Shown: positions 33,924 to 43,011 of the stretch, in pieces
How positions within the stretch are numbered: position 1 is the first letter of the stretch
How the letters are laid out: every line of letters begins with the position of its first letter
Source of the DNA: CAINVV01 sp038323575
Lineage (GTDB): Bacteria > Bacteroidota > Bacteroidia > Bacteroidales > Prolixibacteraceae
Direction: 5' to 3'
Length of the DNA: 64,000 nucleotides
Assembly: GCA_038323575.1 (NCBI GenBank)
Contig: JBBQHB010000010.1
Span: 1 to 64,000, forward strand
The notes under the pieces: generated by a model
Database searches by the model: none
The model's input: the letters and a program-made list of their open reading frames with translations, nothing else
What the model was told of the DNA's origin: nothing
Made by a program: the position numbers and the translations under genes

Positions 33924-36665
33924 ATGATTTCTCATCTCAGGTTTATCTTCATCATGGCCGTTTTTAACCTGCCTGTTTACCTGTCCGGTACCAATACTAC
34001 CGTCACCGGTTTGACGTGTGAATATCTGTCAAATCCTTTGGGAATTGATGTCCCCTATCCCCGGCTGACCTGGCAAATTCAATCTGCCGAATCAAATTTC
34101 AGGCAAACAGCCTATGAAATCCGGGTCGCTGATTCGCCTGAACTATTTAAGACAAACAGCAGGCTGGTCTGGAACTCGGGAAAAGTAATGTCGGATCAGT
34201 CGGTAAATGTTGAATACAAAGGGCCCCGGCTCCAATCAAAAAAGCGCTATTACTGGCAGGTGCGCTTGTGGGACAGCCATTCGAAAGCATCTGCCCGGAG
34301 TGAGACGGCATGGTGGGAAACTGCACTACTTGATCCCTCCTTGTGGAAAGCCGACTGGATCATGGCACCCGGAAAGCAGGCAGACGACCACCGACCGGTC
34401 TGTTTCAGAAAAGAATTCAGCTGTGATAAGCAGATTAAATCCGCCCGCTTGTACATTAGCTCCCTGGGACTTTACCAGGTTTTCCTGAACGGTAATAAAG
34501 TGAGTTCCGATCTTTTTACGCCTGGATGGACCAGTTTCAGCAAACGAACGCAATACCAGACCTACGACATTACATCCATGTTAAAATCAGGGAATGCCAT
34601 CGCGGCCATCGTTGGCGACGGCTGGTACCGTGGCAATATCGGCGGAAAAGTGAAGCGGAACTATTACGGCGACAAGCTGGCTTTAATCGCTTTGGTTGAG
34701 GTTAACTATGCCGATGGTTCATTCCTTCAGTTCGGCACGGATGGTTCATGGCAGACCGGCAACAGCGCAATCATTGAATCAGATATTTACAATGGCGAAA
34801 CCTGCGATGCCCGGCTGGAAATACCTGGCTGGAATCTGCCGGGATTCAAATCAGCATCTTTTGTGCCGGCGACTGTGTCCGAACATCCAAAAAATATCCT
34901 TACAGCCAGCCGGAGCTATCCGGTAAAAGCAATGGCCGAAATTCAACCGGAAAAAATCATCCTGACACCAAAAGGAGAGTCCGTTTTCGACATGGGTCAG
35001 AACATGGTAGGCTGGGTCAGGTTAAAAGTGAAGGGAAATAACGGTGACCATGTAGTATTAAAATTTGCGGAGGTCCTCGACAAAGACGGCAATTTTTACA
35101 CGGATAACCTTCGGAGCGCCAAAGCCACCGACGAATTTATCCTTCGCGGCGGTGAAACGGAAACTTTCGAACCACATTTTACCTTCCATGGTTTCAGGTA
35201 TGTAATGCTGGAAAATTTCCCAGGTACGCCCGACCTCAATTCGGTCACAGGCATTGACATTCATTCGGCCATGCCTGAAACCGGTACATTTACCTGTTCA
35301 GACTCGCTGATCAACCGGTTACAGCACAATATCCAGTGGGGACAAAGAGGCAATTTCCTCGATGTGCCGACTGACTGTCCGCAGCGGGATGAGCGTCTCG
35401 GATGGACCGGAGATGCCCAGGTTTTTGCGCCAACCGCTGCTTTTAATTTCAATGTGGCGCCATTCTTTACGAAATGGCTGCTCGATTTGGCAGCTGACCA
35501 GCTTCCTGACGGGAAAGTTCCGGATGTAATCCCTGATGTGCGGTCGGGACGCGGAAGTTCCACCGCATGGGGCGACGCTTCTGTTGTCGTACCCTGGACC
35601 GTTTACCTGGCATATGGTGATACCGGCATTCTCAGGGCACAATACCCAAGTATGAAAGCGTGGGTCGGATACATGCGCCAAAGGGCAGGCGAAAAACTTC
35701 TGTGGACCGGTGACGCGCATTATGGTGACTGGCTGGCTTTTGCCAGTACACGTTCAGACTATCCGGGAGCCACAACCGATAAAGATCTGATTGCAACGGC
35801 ATATTATGCCTTTTCTGTCGGAAGGCTGGCAGAGATCGCTGCAATTTTGGGCAAAACTGATGATGGAAACTTTTATGGTGCCCTGGCCGGTAAAATAAAA
35901 AATGCATTTTGCCGCGAATACCTTACTCCTGCAGGACGCCTGGTGTCAAATACCCAGACTGCTTATGCCCTCGCCTTGTCTTTCAACCTGTTACCGGATT
36001 CGATGGTTGTAAAGGCTGCTTCATTTCTGGCCGCAGATGTGCGGCTGATGAAACACCTGACTACAGGGTTTGTGGGAACCCCATTGCTTTGCCAGGCACT
36101 GTCGGATCATGGGTATGCATATCTTGCTTTTGATTTGCTCCTGCGCAAGGAATATCCTTCCTGGCTCTATCCTGTCACACAGGGCGCCACCACCATTTGG
36201 GAGCGGTGGGACGGGCAAAAACCAGACGGCTCATTCCAGGATAAAAGCATGAATAGTTTCAATCATTATGCTTACGGGGCGATCGGAAACTGGTTGTATA
36301 GTTATATTGCAGGTATCAGTATTGATCCGGCGAAACCTGGCTACAAGCATTTTTATCTCCAGCCGCATGCAGGCAAAAGCCTGACCTCTGCATCCGCCGA
36401 ACTGAAGACCTTGTACGGAACCATCCAATCCGAATGGAAACTGGAAAAAGATAGGATGACCTATTCATGTCTTGTGCCTGCCAATACATCGGCAACTGTC
36501 ATTTTTGACGGGGCGGATGCTGAAAACGTTTTACTGAACGATCAGCCGCTTTCAGAAAATGCACTGATCAGAACTTTTAAAGAAGGCCGTCAATTGAAGA
36601 TAGTCATCGGAAGCGGACGTTATGTATTCAACTTACCCGTAAAACTTAAAAATTCCTCTTCTTAA
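33924..36665 (+). CDS. Secreted GH78 alpha-L-rhamnosidase
   Basis: A 913-residue glycoside hydrolase with a signal peptide (1-22). Domains follow the GH78 pattern: N-terminal sandwich (TGLTCEYLSNPLGIDVPYPRL, residues ~28-48), beta-sandwiches D to N (LYISSLGLYQVFLNGNKVS near 175; GDGWYRGNIGG near 235), and an (alpha/alpha)6 barrel. The barrel has the family's catalytic region FLDVPTDCPQRDERLGWTGD (around 477-496) and GDWLAFAST further on, then the C-terminal sandwich with QGATTIWERWDG. It cleaves terminal alpha-L-rhamnose from glycans outside the cytoplasm, which fits the rhamnose operon and sulfatases 20-30 kb away. It is a single plus-strand gene; a CTTCTTAAGAAG palindrome spans its stop. 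Confidence 0.94.
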   Translation: MISHLRFIFIMAVFNLPVYLSGTNTTVTGLTCEYLSNPLGIDVPYPRLTWQIQSAESNFRQTAYEIRVADSPELFKTNSRLVWNSGKVMSDQSVNVEYKGPRLQSKKRYYWQVRLWDSHSKASARSETAWWETALLDPSLWKADWIMAPGKQADDHRPVCFRKEFSCDKQIKSARLYISSLGLYQVFLNGNKVSSDLFTPGWTSFSKRTQYQTYDITSMLKSGNAIAAIVGDGWYRGNIGGKVKRNYYGDKLALIALVEVNYADGSFLQFGTDGSWQTGNSAIIESDIYNGETCDARLEIPGWNLPGFKSASFVPATVSEHPKNILTASRSYPVKAMAEIQPEKIILTPKGESVFDMGQNMVGWVRLKVKGNNGDHVVLKFAEVLDKDGNFYTDNLRSAKATDEFILRGGETETFEPHFTFHGFRYVMLENFPGTPDLNSVTGIDIHSAMPETGTFTCSDSLINRLQHNIQWGQRGNFLDVPTDCPQRDERLGWTGDAQVFAPTAAFNFNVAPFFTKWLLDLAADQLPDGKVPDVIPDVRSGRGSSTAWGDASVVVPWTVYLAYGDTGILRAQYPSMKAWVGYMRQRAGEKLLWTGDAHYGDWLAFASTRSDYPGATTDKDLIATAYYAFSVGRLAEIAAILGKTDDGNFYGALAGKIKNAFCREYLTPAGRLVSNTQTAYALALSFNLLPDSMVVKAASFLAADVRLMKHLTTGFVGTPLLCQALSDHGYAYLAFDLLLRKEYPSWLYPVTQGATTIWERWDGQKPDGSFQDKSMNSFNHYAYGAIGNWLYSYIAGISIDPAKPGYKHFYLQPHAGKSLTSASAELKTLYGTIQSEWKLEKDRMTYSCLVPANTSATVIFDGADAENVLLNDQPLSENALIRTFKEGRQLKIVIGSGRYVFNLPVKLKNSSS

Positions 36666-36838
36666 GAAGCATTTTTCTGATAGCGGTTTGAAGTAGAACA
36701 ACACCCTTCTTAATGGCCGGCTCTTTCCAACTGATTAATGGATTTTCTCGTTTTTAAAGCTTTGAGCGCAGACGGCGCATGTTAGGAGCAGCATTGAAAT
36801 TGATAATTTCAAAAAACAGGAATACAGGAATGTGAAGA

Positions 36839-36943
36839 TTAGACCATTATCTTGAGGATACCGGAATTCAGTCGCTTAGCGGCGGCCTCTTTGTAGAAAG
36901 AGGATGCGTTTGACCAGCCGTCCGCGAAAAAATGCCTTGCCAT
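36839..36943 (-). other. 34-codon open frame within a hairpin-rich spacer
   Basis: ATG 36943 to TAA 36839 encodes MARHFFADGWSNASSFYKEA and 14 more residues, ending KIMV. It may be the coded face of a repeat rather than a gene: the DNA has a CCTCTTT-GTA-GAAAGAGG hairpin inside it. No family is recognised. The rest of the 390-base gap (36666-37056) has no other supported gene. Confidence 0.25.
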
Positions 36944-36989
36944 GTTCTAACCTACCCATCGGACGGAAGGAACAAATCTAAAAAAAATG

Positions 36990-37032
36990 CTGCCACTACA
37001 CCGTTGTTACGAGCGCAATGGTGCAGCGGCAG
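36990..37032. repeat. Long imperfect hairpin near the pepF-like gene end
   Basis: CTGCCACTACACCGTTG (36990-37006) pairs with CAATGGTGCAGCGGCAG (37016-37032), 14 of 17 positions, with a 9-base loop. It lies just 3' of the M3 peptidase gene, so it may help end transcription or be another REP-like unit. No T run follows on either side. Confidence 0.6.
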
Positions 37033-37056
37033 TACAGAAAATTCGCGCTTTCGGAA

Positions 37057-38928
37057 TTACTTTTTCCCTCTTTTGTTTAATATTACCTCAATCTCATCCA
37101 TAACTTTGTTCATGGACTGGATGGTTTTGTCGAAAGGAACCGAGGTCGTCATGTCCACCCCGGCATTTTTCAACAGGTTGATCGGGTAATCGGATCCGCC
37201 GGAGGAGAGGAATTTCAGGTATTTCTCCAAAGCCCCGGGCTCGTTGTTCATCACCTTCTCTGCCAGTGATATGGAGGCAGTGAAGGAGGTACTGTATTGA
37301 TACACATAGAAATTCATGTAGAAATGGGGAACACTTGCCCACTCAATATTATTGTAATTATCAACAATACAGGTTTTCTGATCATTCCCGTAGTACTTTT
37401 TGAGAATATCTCCATAGAGTTCCGACAGGTAATCACCTGTGAGCGGCTTACCTTTTTCAACTTCTTCATGAATCTTCTGCTCAAACTCTGCAAACTGAGT
37501 CTGACGGAAGAGTGTTCCTTTAAAACCGTCGAGCCAGTTCATCAGCAGCGAGAGTTTCACATCGTCATCCTTTACATTTTTGATCATGTAATTGAACAAA
37601 AGCACCTCATTGAAAGTAGAGGCGACTTCAGCTACAAAAGTGGTGTAATGCGCCAACGGAAAAGGCTGGGTTTTGTTGGAAAAGTAACTGTGCATCGTGT
37701 GCCCCAGTTCATGGGCCATGGTGCTGACATCCGAATAAGACTCCGTGAAATTCATTAAGATATAAGGATGAACATCGTAGGCACCGCCGTTGGAATAAGC
37801 ACCTGAACGCTTTCCGGTATTGGGATAGACATCAATCCAGCGCTCCCTGATTGCTTTGCTGACTGTATTGGTGTACTCCGGGCCAAGCGGCGCCAGAGCA
37901 TCCAGCACCATTTTACAGGCCAGGTCGTAACTGTATTTCAAATCGACATTTTTAACCACCGGGGCATATAAATCGATGTATTTAAGGGTGTCGACACCCA
38001 GCATCCTTTTCTTGATGGCCAGGTAACGGTGAAATGCAGGCAGGTTTTTGTTCACATTGTCAACAAGGCTTTGGTATACTGCTACCGGAATATCCCTGGG
38101 GGTCAGGGATGCATCGATGGAAGAAGCATATTTACGGGATTGTGCACGGTACATGTGCTCCTTCACATTGCCGTAAAGCATCTGACCGTACGTTGCTTTA
38201 TAGGCTGCAAAATTTTTCCAGTAAGCCCTGAAGGCAGTTTCCCGGTCCTGACGGTTCGCGGAAGTTCTGATCCGGCTGAATGCCGAAGAGGTAAGCTTCA
38301 ATTTGTCACCGTTACTCAGGGTAATCTCAGGGGCAGGCATTTCAGCATCTTTGAATGTTCCGTATATATCGTTGGCAACTCCGGTAATCATGGATGAACG
38401 TGCAAGAATCCGCTCTTCAGGCTCCGACAGCGTATGTTCCTTCGCCTTGAACAGGTCTTTCAACTCCTTTCTATAGATTTCCAATCCCTTTTGCTCCTTG
38501 ATAAAACCTTCCACAACACTCCAGTCGACAGACAATATTTCCGGATCAATGAACGCAGTACGGGTTGAATATTCGGTAAAGATTTGTTCCAGACTCTGCT
38601 GCATGGCCATGTATTTCATGTCGCGGGTGTTCTGATCGCTGTTCATGCTGGTGAAAATAAAGAGCTTCGTTGCTTCCTTCCCCAACCTTGTTGAAAATTC
38701 AAGGCACGCAAGCAAATCGGCCGACGACTTTGTCAGTTTGCCCTTGAAAGTATCTATTTCGGGCATTTCAGCCACTACTTTATCTTTTGCTTCTTCCCAT
38801 GCTTTGTCAATTTTATAGAGGTGAGACAGATCCCACTTGAACTGGTCTGCAATTTCGTTCCGCTCTTTTTGGGCAAAAAGGGTGAGTGAAAAAATGATCA
38901 ACAAATTTAGGAGAAAAAGTTTTTTCAT
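37057..38928 (-). CDS. Exported M3 family oligoendopeptidase F-like peptidase
   Basis: About 623 residues from ATG 38928, which starts a signal peptide (MKKLFLLNLLIIFSLTLFAQ); the ATG at 38970 adds 14 residues ahead of it. The gluzincin motif HELGH lies in TMAHELGHTMHSYFSN, with the third ligand Glu in the following helix (VAEVASTFNEVLL). The N-terminal helical segments (FKWDLSHLYKIDKAWEEAKD) match PepF. Cytoplasmic PepF cleaves peptides of 7-17 residues; here the signal peptide points to a periplasmic peptide-degrading role, in keeping with the S46 and M14 peptidases nearby. The gene is alone on the minus strand, 82 bp downstream of a CPBP gene. Confidence 0.92.
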   Translation of the reverse strand: MKKLFLLNLLIIFSLTLFAQKERNEIADQFKWDLSHLYKIDKAWEEAKDKVVAEMPEIDTFKGKLTKSSADLLACLEFSTRLGKEATKLFIFTSMNSDQNTRDMKYMAMQQSLEQIFTEYSTRTAFIDPEILSVDWSVVEGFIKEQKGLEIYRKELKDLFKAKEHTLSEPEERILARSSMITGVANDIYGTFKDAEMPAPEITLSNGDKLKLTSSAFSRIRTSANRQDRETAFRAYWKNFAAYKATYGQMLYGNVKEHMYRAQSRKYASSIDASLTPRDIPVAVYQSLVDNVNKNLPAFHRYLAIKKRMLGVDTLKYIDLYAPVVKNVDLKYSYDLACKMVLDALAPLGPEYTNTVSKAIRERWIDVYPNTGKRSGAYSNGGAYDVHPYILMNFTESYSDVSTMAHELGHTMHSYFSNKTQPFPLAHYTTFVAEVASTFNEVLLFNYMIKNVKDDDVKLSLLMNWLDGFKGTLFRQTQFAEFEQKIHEEVEKGKPLTGDYLSELYGDILKKYYGNDQKTCIVDNYNNIEWASVPHFYMNFYVYQYSTSFTASISLAEKVMNNEPGALEKYLKFLSSGGSDYPINLLKNAGVDMTTSVPFDKTIQSMNKVMDEIEVILNKRGKK

Positions 38929-39010
38929 TGAAGTGAAAATTAGTTTGTGATTTTCGCCAAAAATATTCATTCTGATAAAATTACCTAATGATTTTCAACA
39001 GGAAACAGCA

Positions 39011-39844
39011 TCATTCAGCCATTCTTTTCCTGGAAATAAAATATATAAGTGCAATCCCGCACCCCAACAAAAACAAACTTACCAGATAACCGCTCACCTT
39101 CCCCGGCTGGATCCATCCCTGTATGTTGTATTTGTCATCTTCATAAACCGACAAAAAGATCATCCCGTTGTGCAATGCATGGGTGAAGATGGCTGCCAGA
39201 AGCGAACCTGAACGCAGCCTTACATAACCGAGCAGCAATCCGAGCAGGAAGGTAGGTCCGAGCTGCCAGGGATTGAGGTGGAAGAGCGCAAAAAGTAATG
39301 CAGAAAAGAAGATGGCCCAAAACGCAGGATAAATCCTTTGAAATCCGGAAAAGATGACGCCCCTGAAAATAAGTTCTTCGACAATGGGGGCCAGAATGAC
39401 CACTCTCAGGATGCCGAACCAAACGCCGTGATCAGATTCGAAAAGCCGGTCAAACAGCTCTATAAACCATCCGGGCGGGGGCAGCAGCTTGTCGAGATGC
39501 ATGGAAATTTCGTTCATGAAAAACTGAAGTGCGGCCAATGAAATCAGGATTGCAGGCATATACATCCAGTGAAAAAGCCTGATCGGAAAGATTTCCCGGT
39601 AGGGTAACCCGGAGAAACGGGTGCCAAGGAAAAGGATGAAGAGGGTGGTGCCGAAAAATACAGGCAGCTTCAGCAAAGGTTCCTGCAGCCAGTCGGTGCC
39701 GTGCTGGTAATCATACAGCGCCAGCGGAAAATCGATGAGTGACTGCAAAAAGGTATAGATGACAATCAGATTGACTGCCTGCCAAAATGTGGGATAATAT
39801 CTGAATACTTTCTGTTCCACCTTTATCAGTTGTAAACCCCTCAA
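39011..39844 (-). CDS. CPBP family intramembrane protease
   Basis: A 277-residue membrane protein with about eight hydrophobic segments. The CPBP signatures are PIVEELIFRGVIFSGF (EELIFR at about residue 160), the His in LLFALFHLNPWQL and the last His pair in IFTHALHNGMIF. The N terminus (KVEQKVFRYYPTFWQAVNLI) precedes the first helix. It is more GC-rich and less diverged from the family than the CPBP protein at 29496-30269. Substrate unknown. Its start lies about 60 bp from the promoter of the divergently placed rpmB unit. Confidence 0.88.
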   Translation of the reverse strand: MRGLQLIKVEQKVFRYYPTFWQAVNLIVIYTFLQSLIDFPLALYDYQHGTDWLQEPLLKLPVFFGTTLFILFLGTRFSGLPYREIFPIRLFHWMYMPAILISLAALQFFMNEISMHLDKLLPPPGWFIELFDRLFESDHGVWFGILRVVILAPIVEELIFRGVIFSGFQRIYPAFWAIFFSALLFALFHLNPWQLGPTFLLGLLLGYVRLRSGSLLAAIFTHALHNGMIFLSVYEDDKYNIQGWIQPGKVSGYLVSLFLLGCGIALIYFISRKRMAE

Positions 39845-39906
39845 ATGTAATTAAAAAGAGAAATATTCCGGACGCGAAAAAACTTGGAATAAATTATTTG
39901 CCATTG

Positions 39907-39938
39907 TTTGATTATTAAAACAAAAAGTAGTTACTTTG
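39907..39938 (+). promoter_or_regulatory. Bacteroidota-type promoter for rpmB-rpmG-DUF4295
   Basis: TTTG (39907-39910), 20 bases, then TTACTTTG (39931-39938) fits the -33/-7 pattern of the phylum apart from one spacing position in the -7 box. Transcription would begin near 39945, giving a leader of about 40 bases before rpmB. Confidence 0.6.
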
Positions 39939-39984
39939 CACACTGTTTAAAAAAAGTAGGACATAAGCTTAAAAAATACACATA

Positions 39985-40227
39985 ATGTCTAGAGTTTGTC
40001 AGATTACAGGTAAAAAAGTGATGGTTGGGAACAACGTTTCCCACTCAAAGCGGAGAACCAAAAGGAAATTCATGGTGAATATTTTCACCAAAAAGTTTTA
40101 TCTTCCGGAAGAAGACCGTTGGATCAAACTGAATGTATCAGCCGCCGGGTTGAGAACAATAAATAAAAACGGCCTGAACGTAACCTTGAAAGAGGCGAAA
40201 ACAAAGGGCTTCATTGAAAATTATTAA
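39985..40227 (+). CDS. rpmB: 50S ribosomal protein L28
   Basis: An 80-residue ribosomal protein of normal length. The start MSRVCQITGKKVMVGNNVSH, the stretch SKRRTKRKFMVN and the end TLKEAKTKGFIENY are typical L28 features. It binds 23S rRNA in the large subunit. It is the first gene of a three-gene unit with rpmG (13 bp later) and the DUF4295 gene. Confidence 0.98.
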   Translation: MSRVCQITGKKVMVGNNVSHSKRRTKRKFMVNIFTKKFYLPEEDRWIKLNVSAAGLRTINKNGLNVTLKEAKTKGFIENY

Positions 40228-40240
40228 TAAGAACTGAACA

Positions 40241-40423
40241 ATGGCTAAGAAAGGCGGCAGACAACAGGTAATTCTGGAATGCACCGAGCACAAGGCAAGC
40301 GGTCTACCCGGAACGTCCAGATATGTAACCAAGAAGAACCGGAAAAACACCCCGGAGCGTCTTGAACTGAAAAAATACAATCCAATTTTGAAGCGGATCA
40401 CAGTACACCGCGAAATAAAATAA
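40241..40423 (+). CDS. rpmG: 50S ribosomal protein L33
   Basis: A 60-residue basic protein (MAKKGGRQQVILECTEHKAS, then GTSRYVTKKNRKNTPERLEL and KYNPILKRITVHREIK). It is the L33 form lacking the paired CxxC zinc motifs, since only one Cys is present. It is a large-subunit protein near the E site. Co-transcribed with rpmB and the DUF4295 gene. Confidence 0.97.
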   Translation: MAKKGGRQQVILECTEHKASGLPGTSRYVTKKNRKNTPERLELKKYNPILKRITVHREIK

Positions 40424-40430
40424 TTGAGTT

Positions 40431-40586
40431 ATGGCAAAGAAAGTAGTTGCAACACTTCAGAAAGGTGCCGGGAAAGCATATTCCAAGGTCATCAGAATGG
40501 TTAAATCCGAAAAATCAGGTGCGTATACTTTTGTTGAGGAGATCATTCCCAACGAAATGGTAAAAGATTATTTTGCCAAAAAGTAA
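40431..40586 (+). CDS. DUF4295 small basic protein
   Basis: A 51-residue Lys-rich protein (MAKKVVATLQKGAGKAYSKV, then IRMVKSEKSGAYTFVEEIIP and VKDYFAKK) 7 bp after rpmG. DUF4295 proteins are found right after rpmB-rpmG throughout Bacteroidota, so the family is probably ribosome-associated; that is inference from size, charge and place. The start shares the MAKK opening of rpmG. The end is followed by a 137-bp gap before ftsY. Confidence 0.92.
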   Translation: MAKKVVATLQKGAGKAYSKVIRMVKSEKSGAYTFVEEIIPNEMVKDYFAKK

Positions 40587-40723
40587 TCCGTACTTTAAAA
40601 ATATTAAGTGAGCTTTCGTCTATGCAGATGAGAGCTTTCTTTTTTTATCAGCATCAAATCCGTACATACCTGTTGCACAATTGATTTGTTCCTATCTTTA
40701 CCATCTCCCTCAACAAAATTAAC

Positions 40724-41671
40724 ATGGGTATCTTCAGTTTTACAAAATCGAAAAAAGAGAGTCTTGACAAGGGACTCGAAAAAACGAAAGAGAGCGTTTT
40801 CACTAAACTTTCGCGTGCAGTCATTGGTAAAACCAAGGTTGACGAAGAAGTACTGGACAGCCTGGAGGAGATTCTGATCTCCTCTGATGTGGGGGTGAAT
40901 ACCACACTCAAAATTATTGAACGCATCGAGGAGCGTGTGCTGCGCGACAAATATATCAGCACTTCCGAACTGAACGGTATCCTGCGCAGCGAGATAGCCG
41001 CCCTGCTGGCTGAAAACAATTCGCTGGATGTGGCTGACTTTGATCTGCCTAAAACCGGTAATCCATACGTAATACTTGTTGTCGGGGTGAACGGGGTAGG
41101 AAAAACCACCACGATCGGGAAACTGGCTTACCAGTTTAAGGCAGCCGGCAAATCAGTCATCCTGGGTGCGGCGGATACTTTCCGTGCAGCAGCCATCGAC
41201 CAGCTCCAGATATGGGCCGACCGTGTAGGAGTTCCGATCGTCAGGCAGCAAATGGGATCTGATCCGGCTTCTGTGGCTTACGACACGCTTCTTTCCGCAA
41301 AGGCCTCCAACGCCGACGTGGTCATCATCGATACCGCTGGCCGCCTGCACAACAAGGTCAACCTGATGAACGAGCTTTCGAAGGTCAAAAAAGTGATGCA
41401 GAAAGTGTTCCCGGATGCGCCGGATGAAGTTCTGCTCATTCTGGACGGTTCCACCGGACAAAATGCCTTCGAGCAGGCGAAACAATTTACCCTTGCCACA
41501 GAAGTTACCGCCATGGCGCTGACCAAACTGGACGGCACAGCCAAAGGAGGCGTGGTAATCGGCATCTCCGATCAGTTCAAGATCCCTGTCAAATACATTG
41601 GCGTAGGAGAAGGTTTGGATGATCTGCAGATTTTCAACAGGACGGAGTTTGTGGATTCACTGTTTAAATGA
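40724..41671 (+). CDS. ftsY: Signal recognition particle receptor FtsY
   Basis: A 315-residue SRP GTPase. It has the short form without a long acidic A domain. The N domain (residues ~25-105, including LDSLEEILISSDVG) is followed by the G domain: G1 GVNGVGKTTT (121-130), ADTFRAAAIDQL, DTAGRLHNK (G3), TKLDGTAKGG (G4) and GVGEGLDDL (G5 region). It docks SRP-ribosome complexes at the membrane for co-translational insertion of proteins. A TATCTTTA box at 40693-40700 may be its -7 promoter element. It is followed 9 bp later by rimO. Confidence 0.98.
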   Translation: MGIFSFTKSKKESLDKGLEKTKESVFTKLSRAVIGKTKVDEEVLDSLEEILISSDVGVNTTLKIIERIEERVLRDKYISTSELNGILRSEIAALLAENNSLDVADFDLPKTGNPYVILVVGVNGVGKTTTIGKLAYQFKAAGKSVILGAADTFRAAAIDQLQIWADRVGVPIVRQQMGSDPASVAYDTLLSAKASNADVVIIDTAGRLHNKVNLMNELSKVKKVMQKVFPDAPDEVLLILDGSTGQNAFEQAKQFTLATEVTAMALTKLDGTAKGGVVIGISDQFKIPVKYIGVGEGLDDLQIFNRTEFVDSLFK

Positions 41672-41680
41672 TTTTCCTTT

Positions 41681-42970
41681 ATGGCTAAAAGAATCAATGT
41701 TGTCACCATGGGTTGTTCCAAAAATCTTGTAGATTCGGAGCTGTTCCTTTCCCAGATGGCTGCCAACGGCTATGAGGTCGTGCACGACGGCGGGGTTGCC
41801 GATGCCCGGATGGTGGCCATCAACACCTGCGGATTTATCCTGGATGCCAAGGAGGAATCGATCAATTCCATCCTCGAATTTGTGGAGGCCAAGAACAGGG
41901 GCGAAATCGACAAAATATTTGTATTTGGTTGCCTGACTGAAAGATACAAAGATGATTTAATGAAGGAAATACCTGAAGTGGATGGTTTCTACGGCAAATT
42001 CCAGGTGAAAAAAATGGTATCTGACCTCAAAGCCGAATACCGCATGAGCCTTTCCCACCAGCGTTACCAGACAACTCCCACCCATTATGCCTACCTGAAG
42101 ATCTCGGAAGGATGCGACAGGCATTGTTCCTATTGTGCCATTCCGCGGATGACCGGAAAACACAAGTCGATCCCGATGGAAGATCTCCTTGCCGAGGCAA
42201 CGGCACTGGCTGCAACGGGTGTCAAAGAGCTGCTGGTCATCGCGCAGGATCTCTCCTATTACGGCATCGACCTATACAAAGAGCAGAAACTGGCCGAACT
42301 CACCCAAAGGTTGGCAGCTATTCCAGGCATTGAGTGGATCAAGCTGCATTATGCCTACCCCACTAAATTCCCTTACGATCTCCTACCGGTAATGCGCGAA
42401 AACAGAAATATCGCCAAATACCTTGATATCGCTCTGCAGCACTGCAGCGACAACGTGCTGGAACTGATGCGCCGGAACATAACCAAAGCCGAAACCATTG
42501 CTTTGATAAAGCGAATCAGGGAAGAAGTACCCGGAATCCATATCAGAACAACCCTGCTCGTCGGCCATCCGGGCGAAACCGAAGCCGATTTTGAGGAGTT
42601 GAAACAATTTGTCCTGGATATGCGCTTCGAACGACTCGGCGTATTCCCCTATTCGCACGAGGAAGATACTTTTGCCGGGGAAACTTACCATGATACGATC
42701 CCACAGGATGTTAAACAGGCAAGGGCAGATGAGATCATGGCCATTCAGCAGGAGATTGCCCTGGAGATCAACAGGAAGAAAGTCGGGTCAGTGATGAAGG
42801 TGGTCATCGACCGCGAAGAAGATGAGTATTTTATCGGCCGTACCGAATTTGACTCGCCCGAAGTGGATGGTGAAGTGCTGATCAGCGGCAAAAATTTTAC
42901 TCCAGGGAACTATTACCAGGTGAAAATTACTGATGCCGAAGCGTTTGACCTCTATGGTGAAATCGTTTAA
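41681..42970 (+). CDS. rimO: Ribosomal protein S12 methylthiotransferase RimO
   Basis: A 429-residue radical SAM enzyme adding a methylthio group to an aspartate of ribosomal protein S12. The N-terminal UPF0004 domain has its three cluster cysteines at C12 (MGCSKN), C50 (NTCGF) and C84 (FGCLTE). The radical SAM motif CDRHCSYC is at 145-152 (C145, C149, C152). A TRAM domain closes the protein (KVVIDREEDEYFIGRTEFD). The spacing and GCSKNLVDSE opening are RimO-specific, separating it from MiaB. It directly follows ftsY, a gene pairing seen widely in Bacteroidota. Confidence 0.97.
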   Translation: MAKRINVVTMGCSKNLVDSELFLSQMAANGYEVVHDGGVADARMVAINTCGFILDAKEESINSILEFVEAKNRGEIDKIFVFGCLTERYKDDLMKEIPEVDGFYGKFQVKKMVSDLKAEYRMSLSHQRYQTTPTHYAYLKISEGCDRHCSYCAIPRMTGKHKSIPMEDLLAEATALAATGVKELLVIAQDLSYYGIDLYKEQKLAELTQRLAAIPGIEWIKLHYAYPTKFPYDLLPVMRENRNIAKYLDIALQHCSDNVLELMRRNITKAETIALIKRIREEVPGIHIRTTLLVGHPGETEADFEELKQFVLDMRFERLGVFPYSHEEDTFAGETYHDTIPQDVKQARADEIMAIQQEIALEINRKKVGSVMKVVIDREEDEYFIGRTEFDSPEVDGEVLISGKNFTPGNYYQVKITDAEAFDLYGEIV

Positions 42971-43011
42971 TTTCCTTATTTTACCCTTCTAATTCCGGTA
43001 AAAATTAATCT

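Noticed and set aside
40600..40640. Terminator after the DUF4295 gene
   Set aside because: A T run is present, but the AGCTTTC copies are direct rather than inverted, so no convincing stem forms.
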